Source: an uncultured Lachnospiraceae bacterium (GTDB lineage: Bacteria; Bacillota; Clostridia; Lachnospirales; Lachnospiraceae). From it: a stretch of 43,348 nt of DNA. Below, in pieces: positions 1 through 7,916 of this stretch. Each line of letters begins with the position of its first letter. Position 1 is the first letter of the stretch. Location: NCBI GenBank assembly GCA_947174495.1, contig CAMWJC010000021.1, positions 1 through 43,348 of the forward strand, given 5' to 3'. Made by a program: the position numbers and the translations under genes. The notes below the pieces were generated by a model, which did no database searches, was not told where the DNA came from, and saw nothing but the letters and a program-made list of their open reading frames with translations.

Positions 1-326
1 CCCATATTGTGTCAGATATTGAATACATTGCAAACCAGATTCTTTTGATGAAGGAGGGGGCACTTTTACATTCCGGTACACTTTCTCAGGTGATAAATGA
101 GGTGAAGGAAAAGGTGTGGAGCGCGGATGTTCCCTTGGAACAGGCACAGCATTATATGAAAAATTATAAAGTGGTCAATGTGAGGAACGGAGAAGGTATG
201 GCACATATGCGGATTCTTTCCGATGAGATACCTTGTCCCGGCGCAATACAAGAAGAACTGACACTGGAGGACGTATTTTTACACTATTTTGGAGAAATGG
301 CAGGTGAAGAAAATGCTGAGATATGA
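1..326 (+). CDS. ABC-2 type exporter ATPase, C-terminal part only
   Basis: The reading frame is open from the left edge (first full codon at base 3) to a TGA at 324-326. The visible residues start with HIVSDIEYIANQ, which matches the H-loop region of ABC ATPases (usually STHIVSDIE), so the Walker and signature motifs lie outside the window. The rest (LLMKEG, then a regulatory tail ending in LEDVFLHYFGE) is the usual end of a single-domain ATPase of the CcmA/NatA/bacitracin-export type. The next gene starts inside this one (ATG 313), so the two are translationally coupled and probably form one transporter. The substrate cannot be told. Confidence 0.85.
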   Translation, partial: HIVSDIEYIANQILLMKEGALLHSGTLSQVINEVKEKVWSADVPLEQAQHYMKNYKVVNVRNGEGMAHMRILSDEIPCPGAIQEELTLEDVFLHYFGEMAGEENAEI

Positions 327-1536
327 GCTGAAAAAGATATTTGTCAAACCTAGTGGAAAAATTGCTCTTTTGCTGCTGGCGGTGCTGCTTGGAGTGACTT
401 GCTGGTTTGCTACTGACATAACATTTATCAATGAACAGGGAAAGCTGGAAACCGGAATCGGGGCAATGCGGAAGCTGCGTTCTGTCGAGAAGGAATGGTC
501 AGGGGAATTGACCGAGGAAAGGCTTGCAGAGGTCATCGCAGAAAATGCAAGAATCAATGCCTTGCCGGGGTACTGGGGAGATGACGGCTGGGCAACGGAT
601 ACCGGGTATGGCTGGAAGCAGGGAATTGACGATATTAATGATATGCTGTGCCGGGCTTTTGGAAAATTCCGGGAATATGATTATCGTATTGTAAATTCCC
701 TGACGCCGGAGGAAGCAGGGCAATTTTATGAAAGGCGTATCCTGCAGCTAAAGGAATGGCTTTCCGGGGATGACGGGGACATTTTTTCGGATAAGGAGAA
801 AGAGTTTCTCATCCATCGTTTTGAAGAATTGGAGACACCTCTTTACTATGACTATATGACCGGCTGGGATCAGCTTTTTGAGTTTGCGCCTACGGTCATT
901 ATGATTACTGTGCTGATTTTGGGATTTCTGGCAGCAGGCATTTTTTCAGGTGAATTTCAGCTTAAGGCGGATGCGGTCTTTTTTTCTTCACGCCATGGAA
1001 GAGATAAAGGAAGCGCGGCAAAACTGGGAGCAGGTCTTGTGATGGTCACAGTGATCTACTGGGTAATGATCCTATTGTATTCGGTGATTGTGCTGGGATA
1101 TCTGGGTGCCGATGGCGAAGACTGTCCGATTCAGATCACCGGGCGGGGCTGGAAAAGCTTTAATAATATCACTATTTTTCAGGAATACCTTCTGATAATA
1201 TTTGGCGGATATCTTGGTGTACTTTTTATGCTGCTTTTGGTGATGCTGGTGTCTGCAAAAGCCAAATCAGCGGTTTTAGCAGTGACTGTGCCCTTTCTGC
1301 TTCTTTTCGTGCCTAACTTCCTGATGAACATTCCTGATCCAATGATTAATAAAATCTGCGGACTATTGCCGGATCAGCTTTTGCAGATGAATATGGTGGT
1401 GGTCTATTATAACCTGTATCAGATTGGTGGAATCGTGACTGACGCAGCTCCGATTTTGATCGTTGTTTATCTGGTTTTGACTGTGATTTTGTGTCCGGTG
1501 ATCTATCAGGTGTATCGGAAGGCGGAGGCAGGGTAA
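313..1536 (+). CDS. ABC-2 family transporter permease
   Basis: A membrane protein of about 407 residues. ATG 313 is preferred over the upstream TTG 289 because AGGTGA lies just upstream and because it overlaps the ATPase gene by 14 bases, as in coupled pairs. One transmembrane segment lies near residues 12-30 (IALLLLAVLLGVTCWF). A soluble region of about 170 residues rich in charged and Trp/Tyr residues follows, then five or so hydrophobic segments to the C-terminus. This layout, with a large outside loop between TM1 and TM2, is typical of ABC-2 permeases that export peptides, lipids or antibiotics. It is the partner of the ATPase before it. Substrate unknown. Confidence 0.8.
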   Translation: MLRYELKKIFVKPSGKIALLLLAVLLGVTCWFATDITFINEQGKLETGIGAMRKLRSVEKEWSGELTEERLAEVIAENARINALPGYWGDDGWATDTGYGWKQGIDDINDMLCRAFGKFREYDYRIVNSLTPEEAGQFYERRILQLKEWLSGDDGDIFSDKEKEFLIHRFEELETPLYYDYMTGWDQLFEFAPTVIMITVLILGFLAAGIFSGEFQLKADAVFFSSRHGRDKGSAAKLGAGLVMVTVIYWVMILLYSVIVLGYLGADGEDCPIQITGRGWKSFNNITIFQEYLLIIFGGYLGVLFMLLLVMLVSAKAKSAVLAVTVPFLLLFVPNFLMNIPDPMINKICGLLPDQLLQMNMVVVYYNLYQIGGIVTDAAPILIVVYLVLTVILCPVIYQVYRKAEAG

Positions 1537-1969
1537 ATTAACGTTTAGCTAGGTAACGGAGATTAATATAAAAACCCGGATAGAATCAAATTCTACGTCA
1601 CCACACTTCCGTTCTACAAAAAGCGTAATGGATGCTAAGCTCGTTAAGAACCTCGCTAAGCACCAACGCTTTTTGAAGGGTTCCTTAAGAATTTGACTTC
1701 TATCCGGGTTAAATTATTGGCTAACGTGAAACCAGCTAATGACTCCACTATAGCCACCTAACCCACTGTCTGGCTATTTTCTAAAGAGTGGAACATTCGA
1801 CTTTAGTGGAGTTCCCAGTTGGGATTTGCATTATTCAATAACCCAGCTCATATAAAAATAAATCCTAAAGGAACCAATTCGCGAACGCTTTATCGAGCGT
1901 GGTGACGTAGGATTTATTTTAATATGAGCGGCCGTCTTGCATACGCATACCCCAGCTAAACGTGATAAT
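1537..1969. repeat. Structured intergenic element A: outer stem enclosing three hairpins
   Basis: About 430 bases with no credible gene. An outer stem joins ACGTTTAGCT (1541-1550) to AGCTAAACGT (1954-1963), extended inward by GGTA..CG against CG..TACC. Inside are three further stems: 1573-1594 with 1687-1710 (22 pairs, one bulged base); 1741-1749 with 1804-1812, enclosing TAGCCA/TGGCTA; and 1846-1865 with 1910-1929 (about 19 pairs). The first and third hairpins carry the same internal-loop core in opposite orientation (ACGTCACC..GGTTCCTT and AAGGAACC..GGTGACGT). The pattern suits a folded RNA or a non-autonomous mobile palindrome. I do not recognise it as a named family. Confidence 0.75.
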
Positions 1970-2079
1970 ATTATCCAGCCCGGTAGCCTTCGCGTTCAAA
2001 CATTTAACTCTTTATTTTATTGCATGAAATGATAAAATTATTATTAAGCCAAGTCAAATTCGGAAGAGGAGGAAGAAGG

Positions 2080-4974
2080 GTGGAACTGGTCAAAAATGGG
2101 AAAGCAGCATTGTTTCTTGTTGAGGAAACCGCACATGAGGGAGTGCGCAGAATTGCGGAAAAAGTGGCAAAGGATGTTGAGAAAGTAAGTGGTTTTAAAC
2201 CGGATATACACACAGCAGCTTTAGATGATGAGTATATTGTACTGTGTGCCACTTTGGGAAAAAGTCCCCTGATAGACCAGCTGGTCAGTCAGAGAAAGCT
2301 GGAAGTGTCACCCATCGCAGGTAAATGGGAAACCTATATTACCAAAGTGATTGTAGACCCTTTTGAGGGAGTGAAAAAGGCACTTGTGATCTGCGGCAGT
2401 GATAAGCGGGGAACAATCTATGGGATGTTTTCGTTATCTGAATACATCGGAGTTTCACCGTTATGTTATTGGGGAGATGTGGAACCGCAAAAAAGACGGG
2501 AAATTTACATTGGAAAAGACTTTGAAAAAATATCCAGGGAACCAAGCGTGAAGTATCGCGGCTTTTTTATTAATGATGAGTGGCCCTGTTTTGGCAATTG
2601 GACCTTTTCGCATTTTGGCGGGTTCACGCAGGAGATGTATGAGCATGTTTTTGAACTGTTGCTTCGGCTAAAGGGAAATTACCTGTGGCCTGCAATGTGG
2701 ACATCCTGTTTTGCTCTGGATGGACCGGGTAGCCTGAATGAAGAGTTGGCGGATTTGTATGGTGTGGTGGTGGGAAATTCTCATCATGAACCATGTCTGC
2801 GTGCGGGCGAGGAATTCGATAAGGTAAAAGGAGAAAATTCCATATACGGAAATGAGTGGAATTTCTTTATCAACAGAGAAGGATTGATTCGATTCTGGGC
2901 AGACGGACTGAAAAGGAGCGGTAAGTTTGAACACTTGATTACTGTCGGTATTCGTGGTGAGCGGGATTCGGCAATGCTGGGAGGTCAGTCAACATTGCAG
3001 CAGAATATTGATCTTCTAAAGGATGTAATTACTGTACAGAAAGAGTTGATTGGTAAATATGTGGAAAAAGACGGAACGAAAGTTCCTAAGCTGTTGGCTT
3101 TATATAAGGAAGTAGAACCATTTTTTTATGGAGATGAAAATATTCCCGGATTAAAAGACTGGGATGGGTTAAATGATATCATTTGCATGCTGTGTGAGGA
3201 TAATTATGGCTTTATGAGGACTCTTCCCGCAGCCGGGCTTTTGGAACAGATGAAGAGGAAAAACTGCGGATTGGGAATGTATTATCATCTGGATTATCAT
3301 GGAGCTCCGGTGTCTTATGAGTGGATGCCTTCGACGCCGCTGTCCAAGGTGTGGGAACAAATGTGCATGGCATATGACTATGGAGTACGTGATGTATGGA
3401 TTGTAAATGTGGGGGATCTGAAAGGGAATGAGATCGCCTTAGAATATTTTTTGACGTTAGCTTATGATTATGATACATGGGGAAGCGGACATATCAATAG
3501 TTGGACGGATTACCTTGATCAGTGGTTTATGAGGACGTTCCCGTCAGCAGAGGAAAATCTGCAACAACAGATGAAGCAGGTATTGATACAGTTTATGGAT
3601 GTGAACGGGAAAAGAAGACCGGAGGCTCTGCACACCAAAGTATATCATCCCAGCCATTATCTGGAAACAGACAGAATGTTAGATTTTGCGAGTGAGATCG
3701 AACAGGTAAATGAATCGGTATATAAACAGCTTTCTGATAAGGGAGACCAAAAGATACTGGATGCTTACTACAGTATGATTTATTATCCTGCAAAAGCCAG
3801 CATTAATCTTCTTCGGCTGCATCTTTTCGCAGGAAAAAATGAACATTATGCACAGCAGGGAAGAACGATTGCTAATACTTATAGCGAAAAGGTAACAGAA
3901 TGTATCGAGCAGGATAGAGCGCTTGCCAGGGCGTTTGCTGCTTTTAAAAACGGAAAATGGAAGGGAATGGAGTTAGAACAGCACATTGGTTTTACTTCTT
4001 GGAATGAAGACAACTGCCGTTATCCTCTCCGAATCCAGGTAGAGCCTTATAGTGAGCCGAGGCTGTCTGTGTCCCGTAAGGACAGCGAGGAAGCTTATAC
4101 CAGAATATATCAGAGTGCGCCACGGATCATTGTGGATGATTTCCTTTTTGAAGGAAATAGAGAGGTGGTATTAGAATTGGCCAATGCAGGTGCCGGAGAG
4201 CTATCCTATGAAATATCCGGTGGTGCCCCCTGGCTGCAGATTGTGCCTGATAAGGGAAAATTGCAGCTTATGCAGGAAGTAAAGCTGATCTGCAACCGGG
4301 AATTGCTGACTGAGGAAACTCAGAAAGTATACCTGAAAATACAATCATCGAAATCCGGATTAACAACGGAAGAGAAAGCAGATGTGGAAATTGAAGTGTC
4401 AGCGAGGGCAGTACACCATGGTTATGAGCCGATGACATTCTTACCGGATAAGGGAATCATCACCATGGAAGCCCATCATTTTTGCAGGCAAAGAGATGCA
4501 GAAAAAGGACGTTTTCGAGAATTGGAGGGGTATGGCAGGAGTGGTCATGGCATGAAAGTATTTCCGTTTACGGCACATTTTGCAGAAACGGAACAGACGC
4601 CTTCTCTTACTTATCGTTTCCTTGCGCAGGAAACAGGAGAATATCAGGTTGAGGTGTGGATAAGCCCTACCAATCCCATGCAAAGTGGAGCGCCGTTACG
4701 TTTCATCTTAGAGTCGCCGGATGGGATCAGACAGACAGTGAATGCGGTTCCGGAAGATTTCAGAGCAGGGGATTGGAGCGATTCCGGCTGGAGCAAGGGA
4801 GTAGTAGATCAGATTCGTATTGTGAAGACGAAGATCCATTGTCAAAAAGGGATACAGGAAATTACCATTGGAGCACTGGAGGCAGGACTGGTCCTGGAAA
4901 GAATATTGATTTACTGTAAAGGAAATGAGCCAAAGGCTTCTTATCTTGGACCTGTGGAAAGTTATAGAGTGTGA
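2080..4974 (+). CDS. GH115 family alpha-glucuronidase (xylan side-chain), cytoplasmic
   Basis: About 964 residues, the normal size for glycoside hydrolase family 115, which removes (4-O-methyl-)glucuronic acid from the alpha-1,2 branches of glucuronoxylan. Family blocks are clear: YRGFFINDEWP, GNWTFSHFGGF, HVFELLLRLKGNYLWPAMW, SHHEPCLRAGEEF, and VGIRGERDSAM in the central barrel, with a C-terminal beta-rich domain after about residue 700. The frame is open from TTG 2020, but GTG 2080 has AGGAGG seven bases upstream and is the better start. There is no signal peptide, so it probably acts inside the cell on imported oligosaccharides. No xylanase, xylosidase or sugar transporter gene sits next to it; it stands alone between structured repeats A and B. 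Confidence 0.93.
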   Translation: MELVKNGKAALFLVEETAHEGVRRIAEKVAKDVEKVSGFKPDIHTAALDDEYIVLCATLGKSPLIDQLVSQRKLEVSPIAGKWETYITKVIVDPFEGVKKALVICGSDKRGTIYGMFSLSEYIGVSPLCYWGDVEPQKRREIYIGKDFEKISREPSVKYRGFFINDEWPCFGNWTFSHFGGFTQEMYEHVFELLLRLKGNYLWPAMWTSCFALDGPGSLNEELADLYGVVVGNSHHEPCLRAGEEFDKVKGENSIYGNEWNFFINREGLIRFWADGLKRSGKFEHLITVGIRGERDSAMLGGQSTLQQNIDLLKDVITVQKELIGKYVEKDGTKVPKLLALYKEVEPFFYGDENIPGLKDWDGLNDIICMLCEDNYGFMRTLPAAGLLEQMKRKNCGLGMYYHLDYHGAPVSYEWMPSTPLSKVWEQMCMAYDYGVRDVWIVNVGDLKGNEIALEYFLTLAYDYDTWGSGHINSWTDYLDQWFMRTFPSAEENLQQQMKQVLIQFMDVNGKRRPEALHTKVYHPSHYLETDRMLDFASEIEQVNESVYKQLSDKGDQKILDAYYSMIYYPAKASINLLRLHLFAGKNEHYAQQGRTIANTYSEKVTECIEQDRALARAFAAFKNGKWKGMELEQHIGFTSWNEDNCRYPLRIQVEPYSEPRLSVSRKDSEEAYTRIYQSAPRIIVDDFLFEGNREVVLELANAGAGELSYEISGGAPWLQIVPDKGKLQLMQEVKLICNRELLTEETQKVYLKIQSSKSGLTTEEKADVEIEVSARAVHHGYEPMTFLPDKGIITMEAHHFCRQRDAEKGRFRELEGYGRSGHGMKVFPFTAHFAETEQTPSLTYRFLAQETGEYQVEVWISPTNPMQSGAPLRFILESPDGIRQTVNAVPEDFRAGDWSDSGWSKGVVDQIRIVKTKIHCQKGIQEITIGALEAGLVLERILIYCKGNEPKASYLGPVESYRV

Positions 4975-5225
4975 TGCCTGGGATCATATCCGGGCAGATA
5001 AGCCGCTTCATTTGGTTGGCGGTAGTCATTTACTTGCGCATGAAGCTTCCCTCGCCCCCAATTGAGGAGGGGCTTCAAAAGCATGTTGCATAGCTGGAGC
5101 AGAGAAATAATAACGCATACCAAACTAAATGTAAAATTAATGTGGTGTGATTATTCAAGATTGATATTTGCGATTTATTTACATGTAATATCCGCATAAA
5201 AATTCAATTGATTGCAAAGAGGTGT
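4975..5225. repeat. Structured intergenic element B, downstream of the GH115 gene
   Basis: Gene-free. A short G-C rich hairpin (4975-4996) follows the stop codon but has no T-run. Then CATTTGGTTGG (5009-5019) can pair with CCAAACTAAATG (5120-5131), using one G-T pair and one bulge. This encloses a strong hairpin GAAGC..CCCTC / GAGG.GGG..GCTTC (5042-5076) and a coaxial TGC.CATG / CATG..GCA step. The right edge (ACGCATACC then AAACTAAATG) matches the right edge of element A (ACGCATACC then CCAGCTAAACGTG), which is why the two are grouped. The AAGGARCC/GGYGACGT core is absent here, so membership is less certain. Confidence 0.5.
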
Positions 5226-5765
5226 TTATGGCTTCATTGCGACTGATTCAAGGTCATGATTAAATAATTCGTGAAGTATTAATTGAATGACAGAATCAAA
5301 TTTCCTCACATCATCTTCATAGTCATGAGTGCAGTATATCGTTCCGCTATTGCCAATCCATACGCGAGCAGGATAATAATAGCCAATTTCGCCTACCATG
5401 ACAACATATTCTTTTGAGAATGCTTTTACACTTTTATACTCGTCAGATTCCAATATGTAAACTGAATCGTCATACATAAAGTTCACAATATCTACGTGAA
5501 AATTTCTTGGATAAGGGAATAACTGAAAGTCAAAATCTGCAGCCCATTCTAAATTTGTAACTTCAATATACCATTGGCTTGCAATTCCATAGTATTCCTT
5601 GAAAAATGAAATTGCCTGTGGGTTAAGTTCGATATTCCATTTTTTATAATATTCTAAAACAGGGGAAATATCGACCTTTCGTTCAGGAAACCAACCTGCT
5701 TTTCTTAAAGACTGATAGATTCGTTCTGTTTTATCACCTTTTAGCAAAAGTCTTTCTTCCAGCAT
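5226..5765 (-). CDS. SUKH-3-like immunity protein (orphan)
   Basis: 179 residues, small, acidic and rich in aromatics. The N-terminal part (LRKAGWFPERKVDIS, residues about 21-35), followed by a helix, FFKEYYG, and a later run of beta strands with WIGNSGTIYC, fits the SUKH superfamily, most like the SUKH-3 group (AGWxxxRxVDI). Such proteins neutralise toxin domains of polymorphic or contact-dependent toxins. The start has a good TAGGAGATG site upstream. No toxin gene is visible nearby, so this looks like an orphan immunity gene. It is AT-richer than its neighbours, consistent with transfer. The family call is by eye. Confidence 0.65.
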   Translation of the reverse strand: MLEERLLLKGDKTERIYQSLRKAGWFPERKVDISPVLEYYKKWNIELNPQAISFFKEYYGIASQWYIEVTNLEWAADFDFQLFPYPRNFHVDIVNFMYDDSVYILESDEYKSVKAFSKEYVVMVGEIGYYYPARVWIGNSGTIYCTHDYEDDVRKFDSVIQLILHELFNHDLESVAMKP

Positions 5766-5797
5766 ATGTTCATCTCCTAATTTTATTGATCAAGGTA

Positions 5798-5826
5798 ATT
5801 ATAAGTCATTTTTAATAAGAACACAA
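5798..5826 (-). promoter_or_regulatory. Putative promoter of the SUKH-like gene
   Basis: On the minus strand, TTGTGT (5821-5826) and TATAAT (5798-5803) are separated by 17 bases, about 30 bases before the start codon. The -10 box is perfect and the -35 is weak. Confidence 0.5.
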
Positions 5827-5941
5827 TGTGGAAGTAACAGTTCAGCCAATTCACTATAGGATTGGAAAAGTGTATATTCTGGTGACTTATGAATGGGTAT
5901 GGCTGAGCGGTTATGTTTGGAAAGGGAAAATAATCATAGCA

Positions 5942-5970
5942 TTGCGCAGAAACCTGAAATCCCCTATAAT
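5942..5970 (+). promoter_or_regulatory. Putative sigma-A promoter of the YbaK-MATE unit
   Basis: TTGCGC (5942-5947), a 17-base spacer and a perfect TATAAT (5965-5970), about 100 bases before the YbaK start. Good spacing and a good -10; no other promoter of this quality is seen upstream. Confidence 0.6.
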
Positions 5971-6071
5971 GGTAAAGGCGTTAAAGAAATGCCCAGCCAG
6001 CATCCATGGGAGATAAGTGAGAAAAGAGAATATAGTAGCTGGCAAGAGCGGCGAAGGAGGCATATGATAAG

Positions 6072-6545
6072 ATGGCAATTGATAAAGTAAGAGAGTATTT
6101 CAGACAATATAATATGGAAGATCGGATTCGGGAATTTGAAGTATCCAGCGCAACTGTGGAGTTGGCAGCACAGGCTCTTTCCTGCGCTCCGGCAAGGATA
6201 GCCAAGACCTTGTCCTTTATGGTGGGAGAACAGCCTGTTTTGATCGTAGCAGCCGGAGATGTAAAGATTGACAATAGTAAATATAAGAAGCAGTTTGGAA
6301 CGAAGGCAAAAATGCTGACACCGGATCAGGTGGAAGAACTGATAGGACATGCGGTTGGAGGTGTCTGTCCTTTTGGGGTGAAGGAGGGAGTAAAGGTATA
6401 TCTGGATGAATCCTTAAAAAGATTTGAGACGGTGTTTCCCGCCTGCGGCAGCAGCAACAGCGCTATTGAACTGACAATTCCGGAGATGGAGCAATATGCC
6501 GGGGAAGAGGGCTGGATTGATGTGTGTAAGGTGAAAGAGGAATAA
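6072..6545 (+). CDS. YbaK/EbsC-family aminoacyl-tRNA deacylase
   Basis: 157 residues, the full length of the free-standing YbaK / prolyl-tRNA synthetase-associated editing domain. These proteins hydrolyse mischarged tRNAs such as Cys-tRNA-Pro. Visible family blocks are RIAKTLSFMV (the lysine after RIA is typical), LIVAAGDVKIDNSKYK, and VGGVCPFGV (the GGVxPFG loop). The ATG follows GGAGG by 11 bases, slightly long; a short out-of-frame ATG at 6064 lies between. It is followed after 7 bases by a MATE transporter, so the two are probably co-transcribed. The substrate amino acid is not known. Confidence 0.88.
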   Translation: MAIDKVREYFRQYNMEDRIREFEVSSATVELAAQALSCAPARIAKTLSFMVGEQPVLIVAAGDVKIDNSKYKKQFGTKAKMLTPDQVEELIGHAVGGVCPFGVKEGVKVYLDESLKRFETVFPACGSSNSAIELTIPEMEQYAGEEGWIDVCKVKEE

Positions 6546-6552
6546 ATCAGTT

Positions 6553-7875
6553 ATGAATAAGGATTTAACGAAAGGACAGCCGGAACAGGTATTATGGAGT
6601 TTTTGCCTGCCGCTTTTCGGGAGTATTATTTTTCAACAGCTTTACAATATTGCGGACAGCCTGATTGCTGGAAAGCTGGTAGGGGAAAACGCGCTGGCAG
6701 CAGTGGGAAACAGCTATGAGATCACTTTGATCTTCATTGCTTTTGCCTTTGGCTGTAATATCGGCTGTTCCGTAATTGTCAGCAGATATTTTGGCGCGAA
6801 GGAAAATCATAACGTAAGGACAGCGGTACATACCACATTGGTAAGCGGAGGCATTTTGTGTCTGGTGTTGATGGCAGCGGGATTTTTGGGATGCAAGGGA
6901 CTTCTTCATCTGATACAGACACCGGAGGAGATCATGGCGGATTCCCGGCTGTATCTAAATATTTACATAGCGGGGCTACCCTTTCTCTTCTTTTATAATA
7001 TAGCCACCGGTATTTTTTCAGCAATGGGGGATTCCAAAACACCGTTTTTGTTTTTGGCATTTTCTTCGACAGCTAATATTGTGGTAGACTATCTGTTTGT
7101 GCGGTTTCTACATATGGGAGTGGCCGGAGTGGCATGGGCTACCTTTCTCTGTCAGGGCGTGAGCTGTATTCTGGCTGTGGTAGTGGTATTCAGAAGGCTG
7201 TCCGGTCTGGAATGCAGGATGGAGGCTAGGATATTTTCCGGGCATATTTTTGCCCAGATCTGTGCAGTTGCGATTCCGAGTATTTTGCAGCAGAGTTTTA
7301 TCTCGGTGGGAAATATTGTGATTCAAGGTCTGATCAACGGGTTTGGACCGTCGGTTATTGCGGGATATGCGGCGGCCATCAAGCTGAATAATCTTGTGAT
7401 TACCTCTTTTACCACATTGGGGAATGGAATATCCAATTTTACATCCCAGAATCTGGGTGCAGGGAAATATGAGCGTATTCACAGCGGTTTTAAAGCCGGT
7501 CTCAAGATGGTGCTTGCTTTATGCGTTCCTATTGTGGCGGTTTATTTTCTGCTTGGAAAATGGCTGGTATTCCTTTTTATGGAAAGCGCGCAGGGACTTG
7601 CCATAGAAACAGGGGTGCAGATCCTGCGTATTCTTGCTCCGTTTTATTTTGTCGTATCTGTGAAATTGGTTACGGACGGTGTGCTTCGGGGAGCTAGCAG
7701 GATGAAAGAGTTTATGACGGCTACTTTTACGGATCTGATTCTGCGGGTTGCGCTTGCTATGGCGCTGTCGGGAATGCTCGGCGCAGTGGGAATTTGGGCG
7801 GCCTGGCCGGTAGGATGGTCGTTTGGTGCAATGGTGTCGTTGTTTTTCTATAAGCGGCTAAAGAATGCTCTGTAA
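6553..7875 (+). CDS. MATE-family multidrug/metabolite efflux transporter
   Basis: 440 residues, about twelve hydrophobic segments, the standard MATE length. Each half starts with a typical block: the first with LPLFGSIIFQQLYNIADSL and VSRYFGAKE, the second with IPSILQQSFISVGN, and LGAGKYERI is the usual repeat of the RYFGAKE motif. MATE proteins export cationic drugs or metabolites using Na+ or H+ gradients. It follows the YbaK gene closely. A sigma-28-like promoter for the following GNAT gene overlaps its last codons. Confidence 0.93.
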   Translation: MNKDLTKGQPEQVLWSFCLPLFGSIIFQQLYNIADSLIAGKLVGENALAAVGNSYEITLIFIAFAFGCNIGCSVIVSRYFGAKENHNVRTAVHTTLVSGGILCLVLMAAGFLGCKGLLHLIQTPEEIMADSRLYLNIYIAGLPFLFFYNIATGIFSAMGDSKTPFLFLAFSSTANIVVDYLFVRFLHMGVAGVAWATFLCQGVSCILAVVVVFRRLSGLECRMEARIFSGHIFAQICAVAIPSILQQSFISVGNIVIQGLINGFGPSVIAGYAAAIKLNNLVITSFTTLGNGISNFTSQNLGAGKYERIHSGFKAGLKMVLALCVPIVAVYFLLGKWLVFLFMESAQGLAIETGVQILRILAPFYFVVSVKLVTDGVLRGASRMKEFMTATFTDLILRVALAMALSGMLGAVGIWAAWPVGWSFGAMVSLFFYKRLKNAL

Positions 7876-7886
7876 GGCACCGATAT
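7859..7886 (+). promoter_or_regulatory. Sigma-28/sigma-D-like (flagellar) promoter
   Basis: TAAA (7859-7862), 16 bases, then ACCGATAT (7879-7886), close to the flagellar sigma consensus TAAA-N15/16-GCCGATAW. It overlaps the end of the MATE gene and lies about 30 bases before the GNAT start. The second promoter of this kind (10820) has the same 16-base spacing. Confidence 0.55.
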
Positions 7887-7916
7887 ATTTTTTGCAGAGG
7901 GAAATGAGGAAGTAAT

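Larger units (their letters stand above)
5766..6071. other. Intergenic region between divergent genes; no gene supported
   Basis: About 306 bases between the minus-strand SUKH-like gene and the plus-strand YbaK gene. It holds one promoter for each gene and nothing else I can support. Two overlapping short frames here (about 60 codons each) have no start-site support or family signal and are probably chance. Confidence 0.6.

Noticed and set aside
1540-1963. Integron attC site
   Set aside because: The outer arms look a little like core sites, but their order is reversed (GTTTAGC left, GCTAAAC right) and the RYYYAAC/GTTRRRY pattern is not met.
5890-5975. tRNA-like start (GGTATGGCTGAGCGGTTATG)
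   Set aside because: It resembles the D-arm of a tRNA-Ser/Leu, but no anticodon arm, T-arm (GGTTCRA) or acceptor pairing follows.
5828-6090. Two short overlapping frames upstream of the YbaK gene
   Set aside because: No ribosome site, no family signal and basic, random-like composition; the region is explained by promoters.
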